DNA of 64,000 nt, from positions 1-64,000 of IMG/VR virus record IMGVR_UViG_3300009151_000044; one strand, 5' to 3'. The position numbers and the translations under genes were made by a program. The first letter of the stretch is position 1, and the number at the start of each line of letters is the position of its first letter. The stretch comes from a virus. Below the pieces are notes generated by a model that saw nothing but the letters and a program-made list of their open reading frames with translations, ran no database searches and was not told the DNA's origin. Of the stretch, positions 37,934 to 47,027 are shown piece after piece.

Positions 37934-38763
37934 CCCACGGCGCAGTTATATTCGCACAAAATAACGGAGCAATTGACTATGTTAAAATTGCAACATTTTC
38001 TGCTAAACAAATTAAAAAATATTTGAATATTCCTGTATCGTTAATTACTGATTCTCCCACATCAGTAACTGAAGATGTGTTTGATCAAATTATTGTAATT
38101 AGTTCTAATACCACGCAAACAAAGAAATTTTTTGACGGCGCATTATCATCAAAAAATTTAATATGGAAAAATCAATCACGTAGTCAGGTGTTTGAACTAA
38201 CACCGTATGATACAACATTAGTCATCGACAGCGATTATATCGTTAATTCATCAGTGTTATTACCTGCTTTTGATAGCGACAGTAATTTTCAAATATATCG
38301 TACTAGTTTAGATCTTGCCGGTTGGCGCAACACCAGTAGCTTTGATAGATTAAATCAGTACAGTATTCCATTTTATTGGGCCACAGTGTTTATATTCAAG
38401 AAAGATGAAATTACACAAACATTTTTTAATATTGTAGATAATATTAAATTAAATTGGGAATATTATAGATTATTGTATACTATAGATTCAAAAGTATTTA
38501 GAAATGATTTTGCTTTTAGTATAGCAATTCATATTATGAATAACAATACTACTGGCGAGTTTGCTACTGCGCTTCCGGGGAGTATGACATATATCCTAGA
38601 TCGAGATTTGTTAGTAGAAATGGCAGAAGATAGAATGCAATTCTTAGTTGAAAAAGAAAGCTACCACGGAGAATATACGCTAGTTAAAACTACAGGACTT
38701 GATGTCCATGTCATGAATAAATCTAGTTTACTTAGAGTAGTTGAAGGAGGTCAAGGTGTCTAA
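37930..38763 (+). CDS. Glycosyltransferase-like protein (GT-A type, DxD)
   Basis: 277 residues. Opens with a strand-helix unit (GAVIFAQNNGAIDYVKIATFSAKQIKKYLNIPVSLITD), then FELTPYDTTLVIDSDYIV with a DSD motif near 101-103, the place where GT-A enzymes bind metal and nucleotide sugar. The following gene has the same architecture (ISLITND..; SPYEETIVLDTDMLFLDD), so the two are paralogues. Substrate and acceptor are unknown; the context after fibre genes suggests decorating fibres or host glycans. Fold call is by motif and order, not a search. Confidence 0.6.
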   Translation: MTHGAVIFAQNNGAIDYVKIATFSAKQIKKYLNIPVSLITDSPTSVTEDVFDQIIVISSNTTQTKKFFDGALSSKNLIWKNQSRSQVFELTPYDTTLVIDSDYIVNSSVLLPAFDSDSNFQIYRTSLDLAGWRNTSSFDRLNQYSIPFYWATVFIFKKDEITQTFFNIVDNIKLNWEYYRLLYTIDSKVFRNDFAFSIAIHIMNNNTTGEFATALPGSMTYILDRDLLVEMAEDRMQFLVEKESYHGEYTLVKTTGLDVHVMNKSSLLRVVEGGQGV

Positions 38764-39598
38764 AGGATTCGTTGTTCTTGCTCAAAATACAAGCACAGTA
38801 GACTATGTAAAGCAAGCATATGCTCTTGCGCTTAGTATTAAAAATACTCAAAAAACAGTAACTACAATTTCATTAATCACTAATGATCCAGTGCCTGTCC
38901 AATACAAACATGTATTCGATAAAATAATAGAAATTCCGTGGGGCGATCTTGCGAATAACCCAGTTTGGAAAATTGAAAATCGTTGGAAGATATTTCATGT
39001 ATCTCCATACGAAGAAACAATTGTATTAGATACTGACATGTTATTTTTAGATGATATTAGTGATTGGTGGAAGTATTGTAGTAATAGTGATCTTAAATTT
39101 TGCTCAACGATTAAAAATTATAAAAATGAAATTATATCTACAGACATTGTACATAGGAAAACGTTTATTGCTAACAAGTTACCTAACCCTTATGTGGCAT
39201 TATTTTATTTTAAAAAATCAGACTTAGCACTTGAGTTCTTTAAGGTGTTAGAATTTGTTGTTAAAAATTGGGAATTTTGTTCAAAAACTATTACTACTAC
39301 TAGCCCGCAAAAATGGCTCAGTATTGATTTAGCAACGGCAATGTCAATCTACATTATGGGCATTGAAGAACAGGTACTAGACCCATGTTCACCACTTGAG
39401 TTTACACATATGAAGACTGCGATCCAAGGATGGAGTCCAGTTCCGTCATCGTGGCAAAATGTTGTATCGTTTAATTTTGATGACGGAGTTATGCTAGTTG
39501 GCAATTATCGTCAACAGTTTTTGTTTCATTATGTAGAAAAAGATTTTCTAACAGACACCATGCTGGTAAAATTAGAAGGGCAAAAAATTTATGACTGA
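38756..39598 (+). CDS. Glycosyltransferase-like paralogue (GT-A type)
   Basis: 280 residues from GTG 38756, chosen because GGAGG sits 5 bases before it; a TTG 15 bases upstream lies in front of that site. Same plan as the preceding gene: GFVVLAQNTSTVDYVKQAYALALSIK, ISLITNDPVPV, then FHVSPYEETIVLDTDMLFLDDI with DTD as the metal site. Overlaps the previous gene by 8 bases and the next by 8. Likely works on the same acceptor as its paralogue or on a following sugar; inference only. Confidence 0.6.
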   Translation: MSKGFVVLAQNTSTVDYVKQAYALALSIKNTQKTVTTISLITNDPVPVQYKHVFDKIIEIPWGDLANNPVWKIENRWKIFHVSPYEETIVLDTDMLFLDDISDWWKYCSNSDLKFCSTIKNYKNEIISTDIVHRKTFIANKLPNPYVALFYFKKSDLALEFFKVLEFVVKNWEFCSKTITTTSPQKWLSIDLATAMSIYIMGIEEQVLDPCSPLEFTHMKTAIQGWSPVPSSWQNVVSFNFDDGVMLVGNYRQQFLFHYVEKDFLTDTMLVKLEGQKIYD

Positions 39599-40208
39599 CG
39601 AAATAGAATACCTAACTGATGAACAACTAGCTTCTATTTCTGGTGTTATTGATAATCTATATTACGTTTATTTTCTTGAAGGCGGTAAAATAGATGCCAT
39701 TACTAATGAAAAACGAGAAAACAGTGCTGTCAATTTTATCAAAGTAGAGTACAACCGAATTGAAAAATTCCTAGTTGGCAAGGAAAATTTTTCTGAATAT
39801 ATTGTGTCGTTGATTGATAAAGATACTCCGGTTATTGTTAAACCGTCCGAGTCAATTAACGCAAATACACACTGGTTATTAAAAATAATTGACCAACCTA
39901 CAGACAACACTACACTGACTATAGTATGGAATAACGTTAACAAAACTTGGAAATTTTCTATTAATGAATCTTCAAGAACACAAATTAAACAGATTGGATT
40001 AACGGCGCAATTATTATTTTTTATCACGTTTAACAATAATCCAAATTTCTTAATTAGAACAATTAGTATAGACATACTTGATATATCAAACACAGAAGCA
40101 ATTGAAATTCCATGGATTTCAGCGTCAGAACAAGATTATTATAGTATATCTATCAGTACCCGACGATTCTTTGAATCTTATGGAATTTTAAAGTATGAGC
40201 AAAATTAA
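39591..40208 (+). CDS. Hypothetical protein
   Basis: 205 residues, acidic N-terminus and beta-rich remainder, no recognised motif. It is embedded, with overlaps on both sides, in the glycosyltransferase-like cluster. Isoleucine-rich and Cys-free. It may be a structural acceptor or an accessory factor, but nothing in the sequence decides this. Confidence 0.65.
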   Translation: MTDEIEYLTDEQLASISGVIDNLYYVYFLEGGKIDAITNEKRENSAVNFIKVEYNRIEKFLVGKENFSEYIVSLIDKDTPVIVKPSESINANTHWLLKIIDQPTDNTTLTIVWNNVNKTWKFSINESSRTQIKQIGLTAQLLFFITFNNNPNFLIRTISIDILDISNTEAIEIPWISASEQDYYSISISTRRFFESYGILKYEQN

Positions 40209-41091
40209 AATCATTGAACAAGATGTTATATTTCTCAGTTACGATGAACCAAATGCTGAAAAAAACTACGCAGATTTATGTAATAAACTACCGTGGGCTA
40301 AACGTGTTCACGGTGTAAAAGGCAGCGATGCTGCACACAAAGCCTGCGCCGCGCTAAGTGACACTGAGTACTTTGTTACTGTAGATGCTGACAACATAGT
40401 CGATACAGAATTTTTTAAAATTGAAATAGATCTAGACGAATTGAATTTAACCCCGGACCATGTGTTTAGTTGGTGTGGTAGTGTTCATGTTAATGGATTA
40501 AGGTATGGCAATGGCGGCCTTAAACTATGGACACGTAAATTTGTTAACAATATGAAAACACACGAAAATTCAAATCCAGATGACACTAAAGGGCTAGTTG
40601 AATTTTGTTTTGATGACAAGTATTATCAATTTAACGAAAACTACAGCGAAAGTTATACTAATGCCAGCCCCTTTCAAGCATGGAGAGCAGGATTTCGTGA
40701 AGGTGTAAAAATGAGCTTAGATCAGGGTGCTAAGGTAAAAGACCTTAAAACTATTTGGTGGCAAAATTACGATCGATTATTAATATGGTGTAATGTAGGT
40801 GCCGATGTTGAACATGGATTATGGTCAATGTACGGAGCCAGAGAAGGCGCATATTTAACCAACTGTACAGATTGGGATTATGCTAATGTGCGCGACTTTG
40901 AATGGCTTACTAATGAGTGGGAAACTACGTATAGTAAAATTACAACAGATATGTTGCCGTATGAAATTATGGGATTAGGTGAAACATTAATTCACGAATG
41001 CGGTCTAGAAATAACAACATTAGACTCTAACAGCAGTAAATTTTTTAAAACAGTTTATAACAACACTCCTCGTAGAATAAGAAAACGATAA
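40195..41091 (+). CDS. Glycosyltransferase-like protein (second family)
   Basis: 298 residues. The core DVIFLSYDEPNAEKNYADL, PWAKRVHGVKGSDAAHKACAA and TEYFVTVDADNIV has a DAD motif at the usual GT-A metal position; then VNGLRYGNGGLKLWTR, FQAWRAGFREGVKMS and EHGLWSMYGAREGA. The C-terminal domain of the next gene repeats this order exactly (VFISYNES, RVHGVKG, VDADAII, GLIYGYGGVKLL, TWKSAFRECVKLS, YGFYAYAGALAG), so the two are related by duplication. Reaction is unproven. Confidence 0.65.
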   Translation: MSKIKIIEQDVIFLSYDEPNAEKNYADLCNKLPWAKRVHGVKGSDAAHKACAALSDTEYFVTVDADNIVDTEFFKIEIDLDELNLTPDHVFSWCGSVHVNGLRYGNGGLKLWTRKFVNNMKTHENSNPDDTKGLVEFCFDDKYYQFNENYSESYTNASPFQAWRAGFREGVKMSLDQGAKVKDLKTIWWQNYDRLLIWCNVGADVEHGLWSMYGAREGAYLTNCTDWDYANVRDFEWLTNEWETTYSKITTDMLPYEIMGLGETLIHECGLEITTLDSNSSKFFKTVYNNTPRRIRKR

Positions 41092-43127
41092 TGTACGATA
41101 TAATTTTTATTACCACTAGTAGTAATGCAAGCATAGAAAGATATAAAAAATTTAAATTTTTTTATCCACTGGCTAAACAAGCAAAGACCTACGACGAAGC
41201 AAAGACAAAATCTCTTACAAAATTATTTTGGTTAGTGTGGTATGATGTAGAAGTATTACCATCATTTAATTTTACTTACGAAGTGCCGGATTGGGATCAA
41301 AAATATATCCATATATTTAAACATGATGCTTCGTTTGCCTGTGTTGGAATATGCCTATCATCGAAAGAAATCAATATATCAAAAAGAGAATTTGATTATC
41401 GATACATTATTAACAATAAAAAAGAAATAGACATTCCAGCAACAACCACTAGAAAATATGAGATATTTTGTATTGATACATACAAAGAATATTTAGACGC
41501 GATAGAACGCTGTACAACTGATATGTTTTGGATGATTTCTAATAAGATATCAGTGGTTGACGATTTTAAATTTGATATCACCTTTGATCCATTTGATGGA
41601 AAGTATGACTATGACCGTAATGAGAATCATGCGTTCATTCATAGAGGAAATGGAAAAGATACGTATAACGGAGTATTCTTACTTTCTAAAAATAAACTAT
41701 TGAGTAAACGAGAAGTTGAATATAGATTTCCAGTACAACGTAAAGAATGGGATATTGTTGCTAGCATCACTAAAACTTATGAGATATTTTGTATTGATAC
41801 TTATAAAGAATATTTAGACGCAATGGAAAGCTGTACGACTGGTATGTTTTGGATGACTTCAAAAAAAATAGCGATCGACCCAGATTTTAAATTTGATATC
41901 ACCTTTGATCCATTTGATGGAAAGTATGACTATGACCGTAATGAGAATCATGTGTTTATTCACAGAGACAACGGGAAAGATACGTATAACGGAGTATTCT
42001 TACTTTCTAAAAATAAACCATTAAGTAAACGGGAAATTGAACATAGATTTCCAGTACACCGTAAAGAATGGGATATTGTTGCCAGCGTTCCGCCAGAATA
42101 CGAAAAATTTACGTTAGATACTTATAACGATTATCTAAATGCAGTTTCTAGCTCAAACACTGAATTATTTTGGAATATTCCGTCTAATGTAACTGTTAAT
42201 CCTAATTTTAAATTTAATTTGTTTTTTGGAAAAGAAGAAGAAGAGTATACTTACGATAAGAATATAAACCATTTATTTTTAAATGGTGAACACTATGACG
42301 GGGTTACGTTATACAGCACTCATTCTATAGTAACTGAACGAGAATTTACCAACAGATTTCCATTAAACAAAAAAGAATGGAATGTGATAGCATCAACACC
42401 TAATCCTTATGATATTGTGTTTATATCGTATAATGAATCATTTGCTGATGATAATTTTACTAAATTAAAAATACGTTTTCCTCGGGCAATTCGAGTTCAC
42501 GGAGTTAAAGGAATTCATCAAGCACACATCGAAGCGGCAAAGTTAGCAACTACAGAAATGTTTTGGGTAGTAGATGCTGACGCAATTATTGAAGATTCTT
42601 TTAATTTTGAATTTGAATATATTCCGTATCGTAATATTCAAAGCAGAAAAATGGTTCGCAGTATTGTTCATGTATGGCAAAGTAAAAATCCAATTAATGG
42701 ATTGATATACGGCTATGGCGGAGTTAAGTTGTTGCCTAAGGCATTAACAATGCATATGAGTACTACTACTACTGACATGACTACAAGTATAAGTTCTAAA
42801 TTTAAAGTAATGCCACAAGTATCAAACATAACTGCTTTTAATACAGATCCATTTAATACTTGGAAATCAGCATTTCGCGAATGTGTTAAGTTATCAAGTA
42901 AAGTAATCGACGGCCAAGTTGATATTGAAACTGAAGAAAGATTAGATGCATGGTGTGTGCTTAATGATGATGTGTCTTATGGGTTTTACGCCTACGCAGG
43001 CGCACTCGCTGGTAAAACATACGGCCAAGAAAATGCCGGCAATTTACCGGCGCTTTCTTTAATTAATGATTTTGATTGGTTACGAACTCAGTTTGATGCT
43101 AGTTCAGTTGCCATCGGAAAAATTTGA
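41091..43127 (+). CDS. Tandem-repeat protein ending in a glycosyltransferase-like domain
   Basis: 678 residues. A divergent first module (2-122) is followed by two almost identical 107-residue modules (123-229, 230-336: YEIFCIDTYKEYLDA..., FDPFDGKYDYDRNENH, LLSKNK, EWDIVAS) and a third more distant one (337-439). The last 240 residues are a glycosyltransferase-like domain paralogous to the preceding gene, with VDADAII. Each repeat looks like a shrunken version of that domain, keeping the TxxMFW block and losing the DxD. It overlaps thyX tail to tail by 40 bases. Role unknown; repeat copy number is likely to vary. Confidence 0.75.
   Translation: MYDIIFITTSSNASIERYKKFKFFYPLAKQAKTYDEAKTKSLTKLFWLVWYDVEVLPSFNFTYEVPDWDQKYIHIFKHDASFACVGICLSSKEINISKREFDYRYIINNKKEIDIPATTTRKYEIFCIDTYKEYLDAIERCTTDMFWMISNKISVVDDFKFDITFDPFDGKYDYDRNENHAFIHRGNGKDTYNGVFLLSKNKLLSKREVEYRFPVQRKEWDIVASITKTYEIFCIDTYKEYLDAMESCTTGMFWMTSKKIAIDPDFKFDITFDPFDGKYDYDRNENHVFIHRDNGKDTYNGVFLLSKNKPLSKREIEHRFPVHRKEWDIVASVPPEYEKFTLDTYNDYLNAVSSSNTELFWNIPSNVTVNPNFKFNLFFGKEEEEYTYDKNINHLFLNGEHYDGVTLYSTHSIVTEREFTNRFPLNKKEWNVIASTPNPYDIVFISYNESFADDNFTKLKIRFPRAIRVHGVKGIHQAHIEAAKLATTEMFWVVDADAIIEDSFNFEFEYIPYRNIQSRKMVRSIVHVWQSKNPINGLIYGYGGVKLLPKALTMHMSTTTTDMTTSISSKFKVMPQVSNITAFNTDPFNTWKSAFRECVKLSSKVIDGQVDIETEERLDAWCVLNDDVSYGFYAYAGALAGKTYGQENAGNLPALSLINDFDWLRTQFDASSVAIGKI
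41457..42407 (+). repeat. Three tandem modules, 321-bp period
   Basis: Modules begin at 41457, 41778 and 42099, an exact 321-base period (107 codons); the third is 309 bases. Bases 41562-41631 and 41883-41952 are identical over 70 positions, so modules one and two were copied or converted recently, while module three is old. Confidence 0.92.
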
Positions 43128-43756
43128 GCGATAACTCGAGCACACGCAATTGCCACTTCTTGATGTTCTTTCTGTGTACCATTAGCACTACGTAGTTCAA
43201 TAAAATGAATCCAGCTACGTAATGTACCATTCATATACAATCGACTTTCAATAAGGCCTTCCGGTAATACAGCCCGAGCTTGTTCTTTTGCTATGCCGTT
43301 AACGATAGCCCACTCGTACTCTCTTTTTGCGGCATAGATGACTCGTTGTTGGGCACGATACCATTCATTTTGTAACAGTTGATCATCGACTGGGACACTG
43401 TTCTGTCTATTCTTCTCGTCTTGCAACCGTGCTTCTCTACATACAAACGACAGGTCTTTAGTAGGGTCAGCATATCGCTGACTGAACTCTTGGAAGCTGA
43501 AACTTCTGTGTCTAAGGATTTGTCGGGCAATATCTCTGGTTGTAGTAATTTCAATACAGGCACTGACCATTTCGAGAGGGCTCCAGTGTTGGTGTTTGAC
43601 CAAGTACTTGATGAGTTTGTCTGACGTCTCTGTGTTGAGCTGATTGGAGGGATTGCTGACACGGGCGCAATACGCAATGAGTTCTTGCGCATCCGCAAGA
43701 CCCAGCTCTCTGAATTCCTCTGTAGGTTGGGAATATGATAAAAGTTTAACATTCAT
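43088..43756 (-). CDS. thyX: Flavin-dependent thymidylate synthase ThyX
   Basis: 222 residues, usual length. The ThyX signature RHRSFSFQEFSQR is at 82-94 and binds FAD and dUMP; QHWSPLE near 56-62 and the terminal ELRSANGTQKEHQEVA helix also fit. It makes dTMP from dUMP with methylenetetrahydrofolate and NADPH, supplying thymidine for phage DNA. Last gene of the minus-strand operon and convergent with the repeat gene, overlapping by 40 bases. Its start overlaps the oxygenase gene by 11 bases. Confidence 0.97.
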   Translation of the reverse strand: MNVKLLSYSQPTEEFRELGLADAQELIAYCARVSNPSNQLNTETSDKLIKYLVKHQHWSPLEMVSACIEITTTRDIARQILRHRSFSFQEFSQRYADPTKDLSFVCREARLQDEKNRQNSVPVDDQLLQNEWYRAQQRVIYAAKREYEWAIVNGIAKEQARAVLPEGLIESRLYMNGTLRSWIHFIELRSANGTQKEHQEVAIACARVIAQIFPMATELASN

Positions 43757-44321
43757 TTTTGTTTATTATAATTTTGGTTGCTATTGTAAATCGAGGAAAC
43801 TCTGCTATCTTTGATGGGGTAGTAGCAGAATGCATTAGTACAGAATCAAACACTAGTACTCTACCCGGTTTAACTGTTGATGTAAAAATTGCGTCAACGG
43901 AATTAGAGTCATAAAAAATAGTTTCGCCGTGCCAGTTTGGATCCCAAGTATAGTTTGCATATTGAAGTATCGTATATACTCCTTCTTGGAATGTGTTACA
44001 GTCTGCGTGAATCAGATCAGCTGTGTCTGAGGTAGAATAGTTAACATATTGTCTAACGTCACTAACTTGTTCCCATGGTATAAAATCAATGGTTTTAGAA
44101 TATTTGTCTAAGGTAAATTGATATAACATATCATGTTGCCCTAAATTACAAATCCATTTTTTATTAGTTTCGTTTACATTAAATGATAGATCTACATTTG
44201 TTCTAGTAAAATTTAGTTGAGATATAATTGCGTAGATATCAAAATTTTCTTGAGATGAAAATGCGTCATCATACACATAGATTTTTTTATTGTTAAAATT
44301 AAATTCTTTGCAATCGGGCAT
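43746..44321 (-). CDS. 2-oxoglutarate/Fe(II)-dependent oxygenase-like protein
   Basis: 191 residues. The facial triad is visible: H105-A-D107 (LIHADCN) and H164 (DSVLMHSATTPS), with R177 (FPRFTIATK) as the 2-oxoglutarate anchor; the strand ILQYANYTWDPNWHGETIFYD and PGRVLVFDS are typical of the prolyl-4-hydroxylase-like jelly roll. Such enzymes are common in aquatic T4-like phages; substrates (protein, DNA base or small molecule) are unknown. Starts at the stop of the upstream gene (TAATG). Confidence 0.82.
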   Translation of the reverse strand: MPDCKEFNFNNKKIYVYDDAFSSQENFDIYAIISQLNFTRTNVDLSFNVNETNKKWICNLGQHDMLYQFTLDKYSKTIDFIPWEQVSDVRQYVNYSTSDTADLIHADCNTFQEGVYTILQYANYTWDPNWHGETIFYDSNSVDAIFTSTVKPGRVLVFDSVLMHSATTPSKIAEFPRFTIATKIIINKNEC

Positions 44322-44638
44322 TATAATTTTCGATTTTTTAAAAATTTCTCGGTGGATTTTTCTATATCTTTTTTAACTTTAATAGTGTCAAGTTTAAAAT
44401 CAATATTATCAATCCGTTTTTCATATGCCTTAAATAATTCTGACAACGATTTTTCGAAAGATTCCCATCCATCTTTTTTTGTCTTAGCTGTAACTTTTAT
44501 TTCCCAAGTCTTGCCATCTTTAAAATTGACCAGTACCGCATGGAGATACCTAAGTGGTAACACGTTGAGCTTTACCTCTCCGAATACTTCTGGCCAATGC
44601 TCAATGACTTCTTTGGGAAGAATTCTTCCCGCAGTCAT
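44321..44638 (-). CDS. Conserved hypothetical protein
   Basis: 105 residues from ATG 44638, overlapping the upstream TGA by one base; a GTG one codon earlier is less likely. N-terminus HWPEVFGEVKLNVLPLRYLHAVLVNFKDGKTWEI is a pattern I recall from T4-like cyanophage genomes without known function. The C-terminal half is a charged helix, basic at the end, possibly a coiled coil. No catalytic motif. Confidence 0.68.
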   Translation of the reverse strand: MTAGRILPKEVIEHWPEVFGEVKLNVLPLRYLHAVLVNFKDGKTWEIKVTAKTKKDGWESFEKSLSELFKAYEKRIDNIDFKLDTIKVKKDIEKSTEKFLKNRKL

Positions 44639-45240
44639 CACTTAGCTTTTTTGGTCGGAACCAACTCCTCGGCCAAACGGCGCATAGCGGCAGCTTCTTT
44701 AGCAAGTTTATCAGCTTGTGAACGATAAAACTTGGCTTGATCTTCTGGAGTACCTGTTGGAGCAACTACTGGTTGAGCTATTTCAGGAGCACTTGTTGTA
44801 AGTTCTTTAGCAGATGCTACTTCAGTTAGTTTAGCAGTATCACCTAACCCTGGAGCAATAGATAATCCATCTACGGCAATACCGCGTTGTTCTGCGATGA
44901 TCTGATTTAATTCAGAAAGTAAAATAGACACACCAATTGACGGAGTCATTTCAATCTGATCAGTACCAACTTTAATTAGTCGACCTTTTGAATGTAGACT
45001 TGGCAACATACGGCTTCCGTCTGGAAATTGTGTGCGATCTAATGCTTCGGCAAACTCATATGCTTCTTGAGCGGTTGCGCTTTCGACCAAATTAATGAGA
45101 GCATTATGATATTGGTCATCTAGGCTTTCAGTCGGTACGACTAGTGCGCTATATGCGTCACCTGGTAGAGTTCTATAAGCAACAAGTACTTTCTTATTTG
45201 ATGCTTTGATTCTACCTACGTGTTTTAATGATTGTGCCAT
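44638..45240 (-). CDS. Conserved hypothetical protein
   Basis: 200 residues from ATG 45240, with AGGAG just before it; the frame is open 39 bases further up into the neighbouring gene. Residues 1-85 (KKVLVAYRTLPGDAYSALVVP, AQEAYEFAEALDRTQFPDGSRMLPSLHSKGRLIKV) look like a globular beta/alpha domain; then an Ala/Pro/Thr linker (about 140-165) and a C-terminal basic helix (DQAKFYRSQADKLAKEAAAMRRLAEEL). Resembles conserved T4-like marine phage proteins of unknown role. Confidence 0.7.
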   Translation of the reverse strand: MAQSLKHVGRIKASNKKVLVAYRTLPGDAYSALVVPTESLDDQYHNALINLVESATAQEAYEFAEALDRTQFPDGSRMLPSLHSKGRLIKVGTDQIEMTPSIGVSILLSELNQIIAEQRGIAVDGLSIAPGLGDTAKLTEVASAKELTTSAPEIAQPVVAPTGTPEDQAKFYRSQADKLAKEAAAMRRLAEELVPTKKAK

Positions 45241-45241
45241 A

Positions 45242-45475
45242 TTAGGCTCCTTGTTTAGATGCTTCTGCTTGTTTAGCAACTTGATCTAAGAATGTTGTTA
45301 GTTTGTTATATGTTTGCCCTACAACAGCCATTTCGTTTGGTTTAAATGCGCCTCGAGAGCTAGCAATATCAATAATAACTTTCATTGCGTTAAGATCGTT
45401 AATATTAAGTTCGGCCGCATTTTCTTGCGATTGTTCTGTTGTTGCTTCTTGATTTGTTTCCACTTGATCAGTCAT
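45242..45475 (-). CDS. Small acidic conserved protein
   Basis: 77 residues. Gln/Glu/Thr-rich disordered N-terminus, then helical NDLNAMKVIIDIASSRGAFKPNEMAVVGQTYNKLTTFLDQV, a short pattern shared with small proteins of marine T4-like phages. Function unknown. Ribosome site AAGGAG precedes the ATG. The 31-base gap upstream has GATAAATTA but no convincing promoter. Confidence 0.65.
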   Translation of the reverse strand: MTDQVETNQEATTEQSQENAAELNINDLNAMKVIIDIASSRGAFKPNEMAVVGQTYNKLTTFLDQVAKQAEASKQGA

Positions 45476-45506
45476 GGTATCTCCTTAAATTAAGTGTGTA
45501 TATAAT

Positions 45507-45794
45507 TTATCTCAATTGTAAATGTGGACAGGCAATTGTGAAGAAGCTGAGTTCTTTTTCACTTTCAAAGCCGATTCTTGTAGTATATACGATAGTATTA
45601 GTATAATCTAAAGCTAGATCTTGCCCGATATAATACCTATTATTTAGGTTATTCATTATCCACTGATTAACTAATTTAATAAATGTAGGGGTGTGTTTTT
45701 CTATTACAGTATATTTAAAATGAGGAGCGGCAAACTCAACTCTCCGTAAATCAAAATAATTTAAAGGATTAGGTTTGCCATTCTTTAAAGCCAT
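45507..45794 (-). CDS. Hypothetical protein
   Basis: 95 residues, basic and aromatic-rich, no recognised motif. ATG immediately follows the TAA of the VWA gene, so it is translated with it. Could be a partner of the ATPase/VWA pair; the only evidence for that is the juxtaposition. Confidence 0.62.
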   Translation of the reverse strand: MALKNGKPNPLNYFDLRRVEFAAPHFKYTVIEKHTPTFIKLVNQWIMNNLNNRYYIGQDLALDYTNTIVYTTRIGFESEKELSFFTIACPHLQLR

Positions 45795-46997
45795 TTATGC
45801 CATTTCCTTAACTTCTTCGTAGTAAGCGTACTCGCCCCAAGGTGGCACAATAGTATTATTTCCATGAATAATAAAAATAGTATCACAGTAGTTTTCGTCG
45901 CCCCACGAGCTCCAAGGATAACCGTCTGTGAACATGATAAACTTTTTAGGTTGAATATCGTGTTCTTTCATATAATCCCAGTTAGCATCAAACTCAGTAC
46001 CGCCACCGCCCATGACTTCATAGTCGTCAAACTCGTCCATGGTGTAACCGTCAAAGTCTGCTTCGTTATATACCTTAGTGTCAAAGCACCAAACCTTAAT
46101 TTTAAAGTCTTTGTACTCTTCCATAATGCCTTTAATTTCTGTTAGGAAATCTTTAGCTTGTTCGTCGCCAATTGAACCAGACATGTCGATTGATACACAG
46201 ATATCAATTGTTTCCTGAAATTGTGTACCTGGCAAAATAGCACTCATATGCCAGCCTTTGCGGTTAGGGCGCATGAATGAATAATCGTTTTTAATGGTGC
46301 TTTGAATTTGTTGACGCAAAATTTCACGCCAGTTCATCTTAGGCTCAGTAAGTTCTTTGATCATACGTTGAACGCTGGCAGGTGTATTCCCAGCACCCGC
46401 CGCCTGCGCCGCTTGCATTGTTGCTTCACGAATTTCGTCACGGATTTGTTTTAATTCATCTTTTGTATACGACGGTTTACCTTGACCATCTTTACCATCT
46501 TTACCATCTTTATCGCCCCAGTCGATATGATCATCAAGTAATTGACCAAGAGCGTCTAATTCTTGTTCGTCCATCTCGTCAAATATCTTGTCGTAGACTT
46601 CTTCAGCACCCATACCGTAGTACTTTTGATCATGGAAAATTGTAATGCCTTTAATTTGATGATCACCAATATGATCGCGAACTAATTGTCCATTAACACA
46701 ATAGTCGGCGGCAATGTTAAAAATACGTGCATTACGTCCTTCTTTACGACCCATATGGTCAAATACGTTATGAAGAATTTCGTGAGCAATAACAAATTCC
46801 ACTTGTTTAGTAGTAAGTGGTTCGAAAAATGTGCGATTAAAATAAATGGTTCTGCCGTCTGTGGCAGCGGTGCCCATCCATTCAGAGCCTTCTTCAATTT
46901 TCAAACGTGTAGCCATGTTGCCAAAAAATGGATGACGAAGTAGCAGACCTACTCGGGCTACAATAATTTTATCAATAATTGGATCATTGTGTGACAT
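45795..46997 (-). CDS. Metallopeptidase-like plus VWA domain protein
   Basis: 400 residues. An N-terminal DUF2201-type domain has the zinc motif HEILHNVFDH (72-81); an acidic Gly/Asp linker (161-174) and a helical region follow; a von Willebrand A domain has MIDAS D271-M-S273-G-S275 and later MFTDGYP. The pairing with the adjacent MoxR-type ATPase matches bacterial MoxR-VWA modules, where the ATPase remodels a target held by the VWA protein, and CobS/CobT chelatases. No cobalamin gene is nearby. Transcribed from its own perfect-consensus promoter, 24 bases from predicted start to ATG, with AGGAG. Confidence 0.85.
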   Translation of the reverse strand: MSHNDPIIDKIIVARVGLLLRHPFFGNMATRLKIEEGSEWMGTAATDGRTIYFNRTFFEPLTTKQVEFVIAHEILHNVFDHMGRKEGRNARIFNIAADYCVNGQLVRDHIGDHQIKGITIFHDQKYYGMGAEEVYDKIFDEMDEQELDALGQLLDDHIDWGDKDGKDGKDGQGKPSYTKDELKQIRDEIREATMQAAQAAGAGNTPASVQRMIKELTEPKMNWREILRQQIQSTIKNDYSFMRPNRKGWHMSAILPGTQFQETIDICVSIDMSGSIGDEQAKDFLTEIKGIMEEYKDFKIKVWCFDTKVYNEADFDGYTMDEFDDYEVMGGGGTEFDANWDYMKEHDIQPKKFIMFTDGYPWSSWGDENYCDTIFIIHGNNTIVPPWGEYAYYEEVKEMA

Positions 46998-47027
46998 ATC
47001 TACTCCTGATGTTTGCTGTATGTATAT

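Noticed and set aside
41457-42407. CRISPR-like repeat array
   Set aside because: The 321-base period is a multiple of three and fully coding; there are no short repeats with unique spacers.
43291-43752. Second minus-strand frame inside thyX
   Set aside because: Overlaps the secure ThyX frame; encodes low-quality Ser/Lys-rich sequence.
45476-45506. GATAAATTA and TATA-like sequence before the 77-residue gene
   Set aside because: Neither a proper -35/-10 pair nor an exact late core; likely read through from the VWA promoter.
46382-46645. Plus-strand frame with HLYHLYHLY repeat
   Set aside because: Comes from the acidic Gly/Asp linker of the VWA gene read backward.
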